A stretch of DNA of 64,000 bases. It comes from Citricoccus zhacaiensis (GTDB lineage Bacteria > Actinomycetota > Actinomycetes > Actinomycetales > Micrococcaceae). Positions within the stretch are counted from its first letter, which is position 1; each line of letters starts with the position of its first letter. Where the stretch lies: contig NZ_BMLQ01000003.1 in NCBI RefSeq assembly GCF_014645315.1, positions 309,804-373,803 of the forward strand, in the 5' to 3' direction. Made by a program: the position numbers and the translations under genes. This document shows positions 1 to 8,076 of the stretch, in pieces. The notes beneath the pieces are model-generated. The model was not told the origin of the DNA. It did no database searches and saw nothing but the letters and a program-made list of their open reading frames with translations.

Positions 1-99
1 AATCACCCCTACGGGGGATACAAGGCGTCTGGAATGGGACGGGAATTTGCACTAGAGGCGGTAGAGGCCTACCAGAACACCAAGACTATCTGGCGCTAA
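1..99 (+). CDS. Aldehyde dehydrogenase, C-terminal fragment (cut by the window start)
   Basis: Frame 1 is open from the first base and ends at a TAA at 97-99. The 32 visible residues contain PYGGYKASGMGRE followed by a tail ending NTKTIW. This is the characteristic C-terminus of NAD(P)-dependent aldehyde dehydrogenases, the conserved 'GG.K.SG.GRE' block before the oligomerization tail. The catalytic Cys and Glu lie outside the window, so the substrate cannot be told. It ends 9 bp from the convergent IclR gene. Given the neighbouring aromatic catabolism genes, oxidation of a ring-cleavage semialdehyde is possible, but that is inference only. Confidence 0.85.
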   Translation, partial: NHPYGGYKASGMGREFALEAVEAYQNTKTIWR

Positions 100-108
100 G
101 GCCGCGCG

Positions 109-909
109 TCAGTGGTGTCGGCCTCCGGACAGATGTGGGTTGGCATAGCGGTACTGGGCAGCGATGCGATCAGCGGCCTCCTGGAGCACCGGGACGATCG
201 TGTCGCGCATGGCGTTTTCACTTTCACGCACCGTGGTCGAGGACACCGAGATACCTCCGATGGCGACACCGTCGTGGATGATCGCGACGGCGGCCGCAAT
301 CATTCCGGGGTTCAACTCTTCTTGGGAGATGTCATAACCCTGTTCCCGAATGGACGCCAGCCGTTCACGCATCGCTGCGGCCGTTGTGATCGTGTGCGGC
401 GTATGGACGTCGAAGGGACTGGAGGACAGGAATTCCTCGAGCGCCTCAGTCGAGAGGTGGGCCAATAGCACTTTGCCCGTTGCGGTGGCATGCGCGGGGA
501 GCCGGGTCCCCACCCGAACGGAATGGGGCAGGGGCCGACGGTCCTCCAAGCGGGCCACATGCAGGACTTCCCCGCGGTCTAAGGTGCCCACACTGCAGGT
601 CTCGCCCGTCCGCTCGACTACGTCGGACATGAAAGGGTAGGAGACCTCAGGCAGGGAAGCGGCGCCAAAGTATCCGACGCTGAGTTCCAGGATTCGAGGC
701 GTGAGATTCCACAGTCCGTTCGCGGACTCCGCGTATCCCAGATGAGCGAAGGTCAGCAGGATTCGGCGCACGACTGGGCGAGAGAATCCCACCGTCTTGG
801 CGATGGCCGCGACACTCAAAGCAGAATTTCGACCGTCGAAGGCTCTGAGCACTTCCACCCCGCGTTCGATGCTCTGGATTCGATCGCGGGAGTGAGAGTC
901 GTCTTCCAT
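109..909 (-). CDS. IclR-family transcriptional regulator
   Basis: The 266-residue protein has an N-terminal winged helix of IclR type (about residues 12-70, beginning IQSIERGVEVLRAF). A C-terminal effector-binding domain follows, with the family landmarks LPAHATATGKVLLA and GGISVS. The ATG at 909 is chosen because it has the purine-rich GGGAGGGG about 6 bases upstream and starts just before the domain. A longer reading frame continues upstream but has no domain content. The closest relatives by motif are the PcaR/PcaU/PobR-like IclR regulators of aromatic catabolism. The gene is divergent from the binding lipoprotein gene at 1236 and convergent with the aldehyde dehydrogenase. It is likely to control one or both, acting on the 326-bp divergent intergenic region. 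Confidence 0.9.
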   Translation of the reverse strand: MEDDSHSRDRIQSIERGVEVLRAFDGRNSALSVAAIAKTVGFSRPVVRRILLTFAHLGYAESANGLWNLTPRILELSVGYFGAASLPEVSYPFMSDVVERTGETCSVGTLDRGEVLHVARLEDRRPLPHSVRVGTRLPAHATATGKVLLAHLSTEALEEFLSSSPFDVHTPHTITTAAAMRERLASIREQGYDISQEELNPGMIAAAVAIIHDGVAIGGISVSSTTVRESENAMRDTIVPVLQEAADRIAAQYRYANPHLSGGRHH

Positions 910-1151
910 GGTGGTGCCCCTCCCAGGCGTGTTGCTCGTGGAGTCACAGGACCGCCCTGGCTGCCACTTATGTCGATTGTACGCTCTGTGGTCATGCCAG
1001 TCGGAGCGTGGCTCCCCTGATTTGTTGCTCCAACAGGAATTGGTGGCCGTGGATCGTCGCCAGCTCAAACCTGATCGTGTCGATGCGGCAAAGCGATCCA
1101 CAGGAAGGTCCGCCGCTAAATGTACGCATAGCGTCCTCATAATCCGAAGAA

Positions 1152-1171
1152 TGTACAGAAATGTCTGGACA
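1152..1171. promoter_or_regulatory. Candidate operator in the iclR/binding-protein intergenic region
   Basis: The gene-free stretch 910-1235 separates the divergent IclR and binding-protein genes. Inside it I see an imperfect inverted repeat, TGTACAGA-AATG-TCTGGACA, with 8-base arms and one mismatch, centred about 75 bp before the start at 1236. The position and symmetry suit a regulator such as the adjacent IclR protein, but no binding data exist here. No convincing -35/-10 pair was found in the stretch, and nothing else in it is recognisable. Confidence 0.35.
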
Positions 1172-1235
1172 CTTACTGTGAGATATGTCACGATTTGGGC
1201 AGTTCGTGATGATCTGAAGCGTTGGAGGCTTAGCC

Positions 1236-2234
1236 ATGAAGAACAGGAACACGCGTCGAGGACTAGTCGGTTCCGCAACCCTGTTGGCGGCATCACTGGT
1301 GCTGGCGGGATGCGGAGGGGGCTCGGCCACGGAAGCGGGCGGCGCTGAGGCCGAGGGTGGAGTTCAAGCGGTGACGGCCGGGACCATCCCCGTTACAGAC
1401 TCGGGTCCGATCTTCCTCTCGAAGGAACAGGGTATCTGGGAGGATCACGATCTGGACCTCACGATCGAAACAGCGAACTCCTCGCCGACCATCATCTCCG
1501 CCATCATGTCCGGCGACTACCAGATCGGCTACGGCGGCGTGACGTCCGTCTTCCAGGCGGTGGAGAATGGCATTGATCTTCAGATCATCGCCCCCGCCAG
1601 CGCTACGGCGGACGATCCGGACAACGGCATCAACGACATCCTCGTCCTGCCGGACAGCGAGTTCCAGACCGCGGCCGACCTGGAGGGCCATAAAGTGGCG
1701 GTCAACGCCCTCGGTGGCTACGTCCAGCTCCTAGCCATGATCGCCATCAAGGAAGAGGGCGGCAACCCGGACAATGTTGAGTGGGTTGAACTGCCTGTCC
1801 CGGATCAGCCAGCGGCACTGGAGAACGGCAACATCGACGCGTTCGTGGCCGGTGAGCCGTTTGGCACCTTGGGGCGCAAGGACGGGCTCAGGACTCTGGC
1901 CAATCCGCATGCATTACTGAGCGACGGCGCCGTGGTGGCCGGCGTCTGGTTCGCAAGCCGCGCGGAGGTCGAGGCCAATCCCGAGTACTACGGGAAGATC
2001 GTCGACGCCATCAACGAGGCCAATACATACGCAGGGGAGAATGACGAAGAATTGCGCGCGGCCATTGCGGACCTCACCGGCATTGACCCTGGTTTGGCCG
2101 CTGAAATCCGATTGGGCTCTTACGGGAAATACGACCTCAGCCCGGAAAACCTCCAGCCCCTCGCGGACGCGGCAGTGGAGTTCGGGGTCGTCCAGAACAC
2201 CCCGGACCTGGAGGCGATGATCTGGAACCCGTGA
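1236..2234 (+). CDS. NMT1/SsuA-like ABC substrate-binding lipoprotein
   Basis: The 332-residue protein starts with a twin-arginine-containing lipoprotein signal peptide and a lipobox LAGC, with the lipidated Cys at residue 26. The mature part resembles the NMT1/THI5/SsuA periplasmic-binding fold. It shows a 'FLSKEQGIWEDHDLDL' region near the N-terminus, a G-YGG ligand loop, and an 'AALENGNIDAFVAGEPF' hinge. Such proteins bind sulfonates, thiamine precursors, nitrate, or aromatic acids such as phthalate. GGAGG lies 7 bases before the ATG. No permease or ATPase gene is adjacent. The next gene is an IlvD-type dehydratase 61 bp downstream, so the two may be cotranscribed. A second binding protein of the same class lies at 9256. 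The ligand is unknown; an aromatic or sugar acid is inferred from context. Confidence 0.85.
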   Translation: MKNRNTRRGLVGSATLLAASLVLAGCGGGSATEAGGAEAEGGVQAVTAGTIPVTDSGPIFLSKEQGIWEDHDLDLTIETANSSPTIISAIMSGDYQIGYGGVTSVFQAVENGIDLQIIAPASATADDPDNGINDILVLPDSEFQTAADLEGHKVAVNALGGYVQLLAMIAIKEEGGNPDNVEWVELPVPDQPAALENGNIDAFVAGEPFGTLGRKDGLRTLANPHALLSDGAVVAGVWFASRAEVEANPEYYGKIVDAINEANTYAGENDEELRAAIADLTGIDPGLAAEIRLGSYGKYDLSPENLQPLADAAVEFGVVQNTPDLEAMIWNP

Positions 2235-2295
2235 CTGCAATGGCCGGCACCTGTTCTCCGCCGTGGGGATGGGGCGGGACGGAAAGGATCTGACG

Positions 2296-4086
2296 ATGAC
2301 ATCGCCCTCAACACCGGACATCCCCACCGTTTGGCCACCGCTGCGAAGCAACTTTCCCGTGGATTCGATGCGCTCCCTGGCCCGGCGGGCCGAATGGAAG
2401 CCCCTGGGGATCAACCCCGAGCACCTGGACCGGCCCAAGGTGGCCATCGTCAACACCTCGAACGACCTGGCGGCGTGCTTCGCCCACCTGGACGAGATCG
2501 TGGTGGTGCTCAAGGAGGAGTTGCGGAGCCTGGGTGTGCTTCCCCTGGAGATCCGTACCTCCGCGCCCTCGGACTTCATCACGAGTGTCGGCCAGGCCGG
2601 CCGGTACGTGCTCCCGGCGCGGGACCTGATCACCAACGACATCGAGGTGATGGTCGAGGGAGCCCAGCTGGACGGGATGATCTGCCTCAGTTCCTGTGAC
2701 AAGACCACCCCGGCCCATCTGATGGCCGCCGGGCGGCTCAACGTGCCCACGGTGGTCATCCCCTGTGGCTACCAGCACTCCGGGCTGGCGGAGGACGGCG
2801 GCGCGGACATTGAGGAGGTGTTCCTCCAGGCCTCCTACCACTCCATCCGCGGAGGCGACCAGGCCGAGATGGAAGCGATGGCGGACGCCGCCATCCGCGG
2901 CCCGGGGGTCTGTGCTGGGCTGGCCACCGCCAACTCCATGCACATGATCGCCGAGGTGCTGGGCATGGCCGTCTCCGGCGCCGCCCCGGTCCGGGCGAAC
3001 AGCGAGCGGATGTGGGACTCCGTCCGCCGCTCCGCCGCGGCGATGGCCCACGCCCTGCGGCACGACGTCCGCCCTCGTGACGTCATCACCGCGGACGCCG
3101 TTCATGATGCGGTCACCGTGATGCTCTCCGTCGGCGCCTCGGTGAACACCATCAAGCACCTGCAGGCCATCGCGGTCGAGGCGGGACTGGACATCGACGT
3201 CTGGGAGGCCTTCCGCACCCAGGGCCGCCGGGTGCCGCTGCTGGCCTCCATCCGCCCCAACGGCCCCCACCTGGTGGAGGACCTCGAGGACGCTGGCGGC
3301 GCGGCCACGATCCTCCGGGAACTGGCATCCTTGCTGTCCACCGACCGAATCACGGTGACGGGCCAGACGCTCGCCGAGCGCATCGGCGCTGCGGCACCGG
3401 CAGATGGCACGGTCATTCGCAGTCTGGGCGATCCGTACTCCACCCAGCCTTCGATCGTGGTGCTGCGTGGCAGCCTGGCTGCCACCGGGTCGGTCTCCAA
3501 GCGGCCCATCCCGGATCCGGGGCCCTACACCTTCACCGGCCCCGCGAGGATCTTCCACTCCCGGGAGGAGGGGATCGAGGCCGTCGCCGCGGGCAGGGTG
3601 CAGGCCGGCGACGTGGTGGTCCTGCGCGGCCTCGGCCTGGAGGGCGGCCCGGGGATGGGGTTCGTCTCCGGCCTCATCTTCGCACTCGAGGGCGCCGGTC
3701 TGGCCGGGAAGGTCGGATTCGTCACCGACGGCCAGTACTCCGGGCTGGCCAACTCCGGGGTCATGGTGGGGGAGGTCTCTCCCGAGGCCGCCACCGGCGG
3801 CGCCATCGGGCTGATCCAGGACGGAGATCCCATCGCGATCGATCTCCAGGCCGGCACCATCGACGTCCTGGTGGACCCGGCGGTGCTGCAGGCCCGGCCG
3901 CCCTTCCGGCACCCGGAGGATCGCCAGCCCGACGCCGGCCCAGTCGGCTACCTGGACCTGTACCGCAGCGCCGTCCAGCCCCTGGCCTGCGGCGCGGTGC
4001 TGTGTCCGCGCCCGGGAGCCGTGGGGGCTGCGGGCACCGCGGGCCAGGGGGCCTGCGCCGCGGACGCCGGCCGGCCGGCGTCGTGA
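2296..4086 (+). CDS. IlvD/Edd-family dehydratase (dihydroxy-acid or sugar-acid dehydratase)
   Basis: The family catalyses dehydration of 2,3-dihydroxy acids or sugar acids using an Fe-S cluster and Mg2+. All three cluster cysteines are visible in the 596-residue product: Cys61 (in NDLAACFAH), Cys134 (in SSCDKTTP) and Cys206 (in GPGVCAGL). This pattern is that of the [2Fe-2S] sugar-acid dehydratases and IlvD. The C-terminal domain has the GLGLEGGPGMGFVSG and TDGQYSGLANSG blocks. The start at 2296 is preferred over an upstream ATG at 2263 because GGAAAGG lies 8 bases before it. The last ~40 residues are Ala/Gly/Pro-rich and atypical. The location in a catabolic block, not with ilvBNC, argues against branched-chain amino-acid synthesis. 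It is convergent with the MFS gene, 11 bp apart. Confidence 0.88.
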   Translation: MTSPSTPDIPTVWPPLRSNFPVDSMRSLARRAEWKPLGINPEHLDRPKVAIVNTSNDLAACFAHLDEIVVVLKEELRSLGVLPLEIRTSAPSDFITSVGQAGRYVLPARDLITNDIEVMVEGAQLDGMICLSSCDKTTPAHLMAAGRLNVPTVVIPCGYQHSGLAEDGGADIEEVFLQASYHSIRGGDQAEMEAMADAAIRGPGVCAGLATANSMHMIAEVLGMAVSGAAPVRANSERMWDSVRRSAAAMAHALRHDVRPRDVITADAVHDAVTVMLSVGASVNTIKHLQAIAVEAGLDIDVWEAFRTQGRRVPLLASIRPNGPHLVEDLEDAGGAATILRELASLLSTDRITVTGQTLAERIGAAAPADGTVIRSLGDPYSTQPSIVVLRGSLAATGSVSKRPIPDPGPYTFTGPARIFHSREEGIEAVAAGRVQAGDVVVLRGLGLEGGPGMGFVSGLIFALEGAGLAGKVGFVTDGQYSGLANSGVMVGEVSPEAATGGAIGLIQDGDPIAIDLQAGTIDVLVDPAVLQARPPFRHPEDRQPDAGPVGYLDLYRSAVQPLACGAVLCPRPGAVGAAGTAGQGACAADAGRPAS

Positions 4087-4097
4087 GCTGTGCTCTG

Positions 4098-5528
4098 TTA
4101 CCGCGAGCTCTCCCAGGAGGCGTCGAAGCGGCCGGTCCTCAGCGGCAGGATGGTCACCAGCGCCAGCGCGCCGAGGGCCAGGATGTACAGCGAGATCGGC
4201 CAGGAGGCGCCGAAGCTGGCATAGAGGCTGGTGGCGATCAGCGGGGCGAACCCGCCACCGACGATCGAGCCGATCTGGTAGGCCGTGGAGGCGCCCGAGT
4301 ACCGGACGTTCGCGGGGAACAACTCGGCCACCAGGGCCGCCTGCGGGCCGGCCATGAGCGACTGGGCGATCAGGAGCACGGCGAACCCGAGCAGGATCAG
4401 CACCGGTTGCGCGGTGTCCACGAGCCAGAAGAACGGGAAGGCGCCCAGGACCACGAATGCCGCGCCGGCCACGAAGACGGACTTCTGCCGGAACCGGTCC
4501 GCCAGCATGGCCCCCAGCAGCACCGTGACCAGGTGGACCACCGCGCCGCCGACGATCAGCCAGAGCATGGTGGGCTGGGGCAGGCCCAGTGCCTCGGTGC
4601 CGTAGGAGAGCATGTACACGGAGTAGAGGTAGCCGATGGCAGGGGAGGCCGCGGAGGCCAGACCGGCCAGCAGGGTGGTCCAGCCGTGGTGACGCAGCAG
4701 CTCTCCGAGCGGGAAGCGGTGCACCTCGTCGTTCTCCTGCGTCTGCTGGAACACCGGGGAGTCCTCAACCTTGAACCGCAGGTAGAGGGCCACGATGATC
4801 AGCAGGGCGGAGACCAGGAACGGCACGCGCCATCCCCAGGCCTCGAAGGCCTCCGGAGCGAGGGTGGCCGTGACGAGGATGAAGACCAGGTTGGACACGA
4901 TGATGCCGACCGGCAGGCCCATCTGCGGGAACGCGCCGAACAGGGCGCGCCGGTTCCGCGGGGCGTACTCGACCGCCATGAGGACCGCACCACCCCACTC
5001 GCCGCCCACGCCCAGGCCCTGGACGAAGCGCAGCACCACCAGCAGGATCGGCGCCCAGACGCCGATGGTCGCGAAGTTCGGCAGCAGGCCGATGCCCACG
5101 GTGGCGCCGCCCATCACCAGCATGGTGATCAGCAGCATCTTCTTGCGGCCGATCTGGTCGCCGAAGTGGCCGGCGAGCAGCCCGCCGATCGGCCGGGCGA
5201 TGAACCCGACCGCGAAGGTGGCGAAGGCCGCGAGCGTCCCGGCGATCGGGTCCTCGCTCGGGAAGAACTGCGGTCCGAAGATCAGGGCTGCCGCCGAGCC
5301 GTAGATGAAGAAGTCGTACCACTCGATGGCGGTGCCCACGAAGCTGGCGCCGAGGACCTTGCGCTGTTCGGCGGGGGTGGGGGCTACCGCGCCGGCCGAC
5401 GGCGTCGGGGAGTGGGGCGTCTCTGCGGCTGGAGCGACGGGGTGGTTCGAAGGCAAGGATCGAAACCTTTCTCGGATCTGGTCACGGGGGCATCGGTCGA
5501 GGTCGTCGTGCGGTGATCTGAAGCACAT
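4098..5528 (-). CDS. MFS transporter, metabolite:H+ symporter (MHS) family
   Basis: The 476-residue membrane protein has a ~55-residue polar N-terminus and then the MHS signature region, with GTAIEWYDFFIYG followed by 12 predicted membrane segments. The loop 2-3 motif GHFGDQIGRKKML and the 'VQGLGVGGEWGGAVLM' block are diagnostic of the family that includes shikimate (ShiA), proline/betaine (ProP), alpha-ketoglutarate (KgtP) and aromatic-acid symporters. A GGGGA sequence precedes the ATG at 5528. The gene is divergent from galB, and the shared 133-bp promoter region carries a near-palindrome found again at 9158. Proton-driven uptake of an aromatic or related carboxylic acid is the likely job, by context. 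Confidence 0.88.
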   Translation of the reverse strand: MCFRSPHDDLDRCPRDQIRERFRSLPSNHPVAPAAETPHSPTPSAGAVAPTPAEQRKVLGASFVGTAIEWYDFFIYGSAAALIFGPQFFPSEDPIAGTLAAFATFAVGFIARPIGGLLAGHFGDQIGRKKMLLITMLVMGGATVGIGLLPNFATIGVWAPILLVVLRFVQGLGVGGEWGGAVLMAVEYAPRNRRALFGAFPQMGLPVGIIVSNLVFILVTATLAPEAFEAWGWRVPFLVSALLIIVALYLRFKVEDSPVFQQTQENDEVHRFPLGELLRHHGWTTLLAGLASAASPAIGYLYSVYMLSYGTEALGLPQPTMLWLIVGGAVVHLVTVLLGAMLADRFRQKSVFVAGAAFVVLGAFPFFWLVDTAQPVLILLGFAVLLIAQSLMAGPQAALVAELFPANVRYSGASTAYQIGSIVGGGFAPLIATSLYASFGASWPISLYILALGALALVTILPLRTGRFDASWESSR

Positions 5529-5552
5529 GTCACTATCCCCGTAGGGAGTTGG

Positions 5553-5564
5553 ATTGTCAACAAT
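5553..5564. promoter_or_regulatory. Palindromic operator-like motif, copy 1
   Basis: The sequence ATTGTCAACAAT has two perfect 5-base half-sites (ATTGT/ACAAT) around CA. It lies 25 bp before the MFS start and about 98 bp before galB. On the minus strand it contains TTGACA, so it may overlap the -35 element of the MFS promoter. The same 11 bases recur at 9158 upstream of the VOC dioxygenase. The symmetry is typical of GntR/FCD-type operators; the binding protein is not identified in this window. Confidence 0.45.
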
Positions 5565-5661
5565 TTTGTTGGCAGTTTCACGGGTTCGTGTCTACGCTGG
5601 GAGCAAGAGTGAGCCTTCAGCACCGGCGCACCGGCGCTGACATCCCTGAAAGGAACCCACC

Positions 5662-6402
5662 ATGACCAGCAGTTCCCCCTCCGACCGTTCCGCCGGCCGC
5701 CTCCTGGTGGTCGGGGCCCATTCCGCTGACTTCGTCTGGCGTGCGGCCGGTGCCGTCGCCACGTTCGTGAAGGCCGGCGGCGAGGCCAAGGTCGTCGCCC
5801 TGACCTACGGTGAGCGCGGCGAGTCCGGAGTCCTGTGGCAGGAGGAGGGTCAGACCGAGGAGAACGTGAAGCGCATCCGCCACCAGGAGGCCGAGAAGGC
5901 CTCCCAGCATCTGGGTGCCTCCTTCGAGGCCTTCGATCTGGGTGACTACCCGCTGGTCAACGACCACTCAGACATCGAGCGGCTGGCCGACCTGATGCGC
6001 GAGTTCGCCCCGACCGTGGTGCTGACGCATCCGGACAAGGACCCCTTCAACCCGGACCATCCTGTCGCCTATGAGATGGTCCAGAAGGCCCGCCTGATGA
6101 CCTCGGGGGCCGGCGTGGAGTCCGGGTTCAAGACCGCCCCGCCGAGCGAGTTCCTGGTCTTCGAGCCCCACCAGCCCGAGCTGTGCGGCTTCGTGCCGTC
6201 CGTCTTCGTGGACATCACCGCCGTCTTCGAGCAGAAGAAGGCCGCCATGGCCGAGATGAAGGCGCAGGTCTACCTGCAGTCCTACTACGCCGAGCGCGCC
6301 GAGCACCGCGGCAATCACGCCCGCAAGGTCACCGGGAACAAGGAGATCCGCCAGGCCGAGGCCTTCATGCGCCTGGTCCCGAACGTGGTGGACAGCCTGT
6401 GA
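5662..6402 (+). CDS. galB: 4-oxalomesaconate hydratase-like, PIG-L superfamily
   Basis: The 246-residue protein belongs to the Zn-dependent PIG-L/LmbE fold, but carries the variant signature AHSADFVWRAAG (residues 19-30) rather than the AHPDDE of deacetylases. It also has YGERGES, LGDYP and FEPHQPE. From memory, these four blocks are those of GalB of Pseudomonas putida, which hydrates 4-oxalomesaconate to 4-carboxy-4-hydroxy-2-oxoadipate in gallate breakdown. GAAAGGAA lies 6 bases before the ATG. The next gene overlaps it by four bases (GTGA) and encodes the aldolase for the product, which strongly supports the assignment. No LigAB- or GalA-type dioxygenase is visible nearby. The ring-cleavage enzyme may be the VOC protein at 8077. 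Confidence 0.8.
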   Translation: MTSSSPSDRSAGRLLVVGAHSADFVWRAAGAVATFVKAGGEAKVVALTYGERGESGVLWQEEGQTEENVKRIRHQEAEKASQHLGASFEAFDLGDYPLVNDHSDIERLADLMREFAPTVVLTHPDKDPFNPDHPVAYEMVQKARLMTSGAGVESGFKTAPPSEFLVFEPHQPELCGFVPSVFVDITAVFEQKKAAMAEMKAQVYLQSYYAERAEHRGNHARKVTGNKEIRQAEAFMRLVPNVVDSL

Positions 6403-6992
6403 GCGAGCTGTCCGAGGCGGAGCTGATCGAGCGCTTCGCCGCCCTGCCGGTGGCCAACGTCGGTGACGCCATGGACCGCCTCAACGTGGTCGATTCCGGC
6501 ATCCAGTCCGTGTGGCCCTCCGCCGGTGCCAAGCTGGCCGGCCGCGCCGTCCCCGTGACGGTGGCCGGCGGGGACAACCTGGGCATCCACGAGACCATCC
6601 CCACCCTGCAGCCCGGAGACGTGCTCGTGGTCAACGGCCAGGCGGCCATCCACCGGGCGCTCATCGGAGAGCTCATCGCCGGCCGGGCCATGGCCCAGGG
6701 CTGCGTCGGCTTCGTGCTGGACGCCTGCGTCCGGGACGCGGTGGACCTCGAGCAGATGCGGTTCCCGGTCTTCGCCCGGGGCACGACGCCGGCCGGCCCC
6801 TACCGCAACGGGCCGTACGTTGGCGGGGTGGCGGCCGCCGTCGGGACCGTGGTGGTACATCCGGGCGACCTGGTGCTCGGGGACGACGACGGGGTCGCCA
6901 TCGTTCCCCGCGGCCGCGCCGCCGAGATTCTGGCCAAGGCCGAGGCCAAGCACGCCGCGGAGACGAAGCAGCGCGCCGAGATCGGCTCCTGA
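6399..6992 (+). CDS. RraA-like class II aldolase (probable 4-carboxy-4-hydroxy-2-oxoadipate aldolase)
   Basis: The 197-residue protein uses a GTG start that overlaps the galB stop by four bases, so translation is likely coupled. It has the HMG/CHA aldolase family motif: a Gly in GELIAG followed about 20 residues later by Arg-Asp in DACVRDA. The Asp/Arg pair binds the metal and pyruvate enolate. The AGPYRNG block and the DDDGV tail are also typical. This fold also includes RraA, an RNase E inhibitor, but RraA-type regulators lack such metabolic context. With GalB upstream, the inferred reaction is cleavage of 4-carboxy-4-hydroxy-2-oxoadipate to pyruvate and oxaloacetate, the last step of the gallate/protocatechuate 4,5-cleavage pathway. 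Confidence 0.82.
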   Translation: MSELSEAELIERFAALPVANVGDAMDRLNVVDSGIQSVWPSAGAKLAGRAVPVTVAGGDNLGIHETIPTLQPGDVLVVNGQAAIHRALIGELIAGRAMAQGCVGFVLDACVRDAVDLEQMRFPVFARGTTPAGPYRNGPYVGGVAAAVGTVVVHPGDLVLGDDDGVAIVPRGRAAEILAKAEAKHAAETKQRAEIGS

Positions 6993-7022
6993 GTCGAGCC
7001 GCCCTCACGTTGGGCCTGGAGC

Positions 7023-7055
7023 GATTCACGCTTTCGGCCGCCGAAAGCGTGAATC
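7023..7055. terminator. Perfect inverted repeat between convergent genes, probable bidirectional terminator
   Basis: A 15-base arm (GATTCACGCTTTCGG) pairs perfectly with its inverse across a 3-base loop. It lies 30 bp after the aldolase stop and 27 bp before the end of the convergent gene at 7082. There is no T tract on either strand, so it would be a non-canonical terminator or a strong 3' hairpin protecting both messages. Confidence 0.55.
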
Positions 7056-7081
7056 ATTCCCGACTCAACCGGGGGTGGCCG

Positions 7082-8041
7082 TCAGGGGAGTGGGTCGGCG
7101 GTCTCCGTGACGAGCTCGAGCTCCTCGATCGCTGGCCAGGCCGTCAGGGAGTCGATCGCCTCATCCTGATCGACCTCGCTCTCGGGGCTGTACATCTCCT
7201 CCGCCAGCATGATCGCCAGGGACTCCAGCCGCCCTTCGTGGATTTGCAGCTCGACCTCGAACACGGCCTCACCGCGCTGGAAGCGGGCCTTCACCGGCCA
7301 GGTCTGCGTCCGCGGGGTGATCCGCGGGGTGTCCGGGTGGACCACCAGGAAGGCGTCCGTGCTGAACCCGGCGTCCTGCTGCCCTGCCGTGCCCTGCTGC
7401 TCCACCGTCTGCAGTTGGATCCGTAGAGCTTCGGTGCCCGGGACGCCGGGCACCAGCAGCGCGTCCAGGACGGCTGCGACGGCGGGGCCGACGGGGCCGT
7501 GGCCGCCGTCGTCGGTGGACTCATCCGCGCCCTGCTGCAGCACGCGCTGCAGGGCGCGGGCCTCCGCGCGGTCGGAGGCCCAGCCGGCTGCCACCATCGC
7601 CACCCCGATGCCGGCCATCCACCAGCGCGGGCGGCGCACCCCGCGCTCGGTGAGCCAGTCCGTGATGCGGGCGTCCAGTGCCCCGAGCGGTTCGGCCAGG
7701 CCGAGGGTGAGGCCGCCGGCGGCCAGCGCCGCCGAGCCGCGTCCGATGTCGCCCAAGGGAATGAACTCTCCCCGCGGCCCGTCGGTGTAGCGAGCGGGCA
7801 TCCCCGCCGTGGCCCCGGCAGGCAGGGTGGCGGCGGTGTACGCGCCGGTGATTGCCGCCGTCGTGATCCGGTAGGCGGCCTGGGCGCCGGGCCCCAGATG
7901 CCGTGGCTCGACCAGCGTCAGTCCGCCGATGGCGGCGGCCGACGCCGCGGCGAACCATGGGGAGGCCGCGAGCGGCTGAGGTGGGGTGAACGCCTGGCCT
8001 GATAGGGGCGCGTAGGCGAACCAACCGAAGTTCTGGGGCAT
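7082..8041 (-). CDS. Hypothetical protein with hydrophobic N-terminal half
   Basis: The 319-residue product is not recognised. Its N-terminal ~170 residues are Ala/Gly-rich with several weakly hydrophobic stretches (for example AAASAAAIGGLTL and MAGIGVAMVAAGWAS) that could span or line a membrane. The C-terminal ~130 residues are soluble and acidic, ending in an Asp/Glu-rich tail. GC-rich codon use matches the neighbours, so it is a real gene. It sits between the galB-aldolase pair and the VOC dioxygenase on the opposite strand to galB. There is no evidence that it takes part in aromatic metabolism; it may be an unrelated resident gene. Confidence 0.7.
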   Translation of the reverse strand: MPQNFGWFAYAPLSGQAFTPPQPLAASPWFAAASAAAIGGLTLVEPRHLGPGAQAAYRITTAAITGAYTAATLPAGATAGMPARYTDGPRGEFIPLGDIGRGSAALAAGGLTLGLAEPLGALDARITDWLTERGVRRPRWWMAGIGVAMVAAGWASDRAEARALQRVLQQGADESTDDGGHGPVGPAVAAVLDALLVPGVPGTEALRIQLQTVEQQGTAGQQDAGFSTDAFLVVHPDTPRITPRTQTWPVKARFQRGEAVFEVELQIHEGRLESLAIMLAEEMYSPESEVDQDEAIDSLTAWPAIEELELVTETADPLP

Positions 8042-8076
8042 GATCCGAGCCTACGCGGCAGACAACTGCGGGTGGG

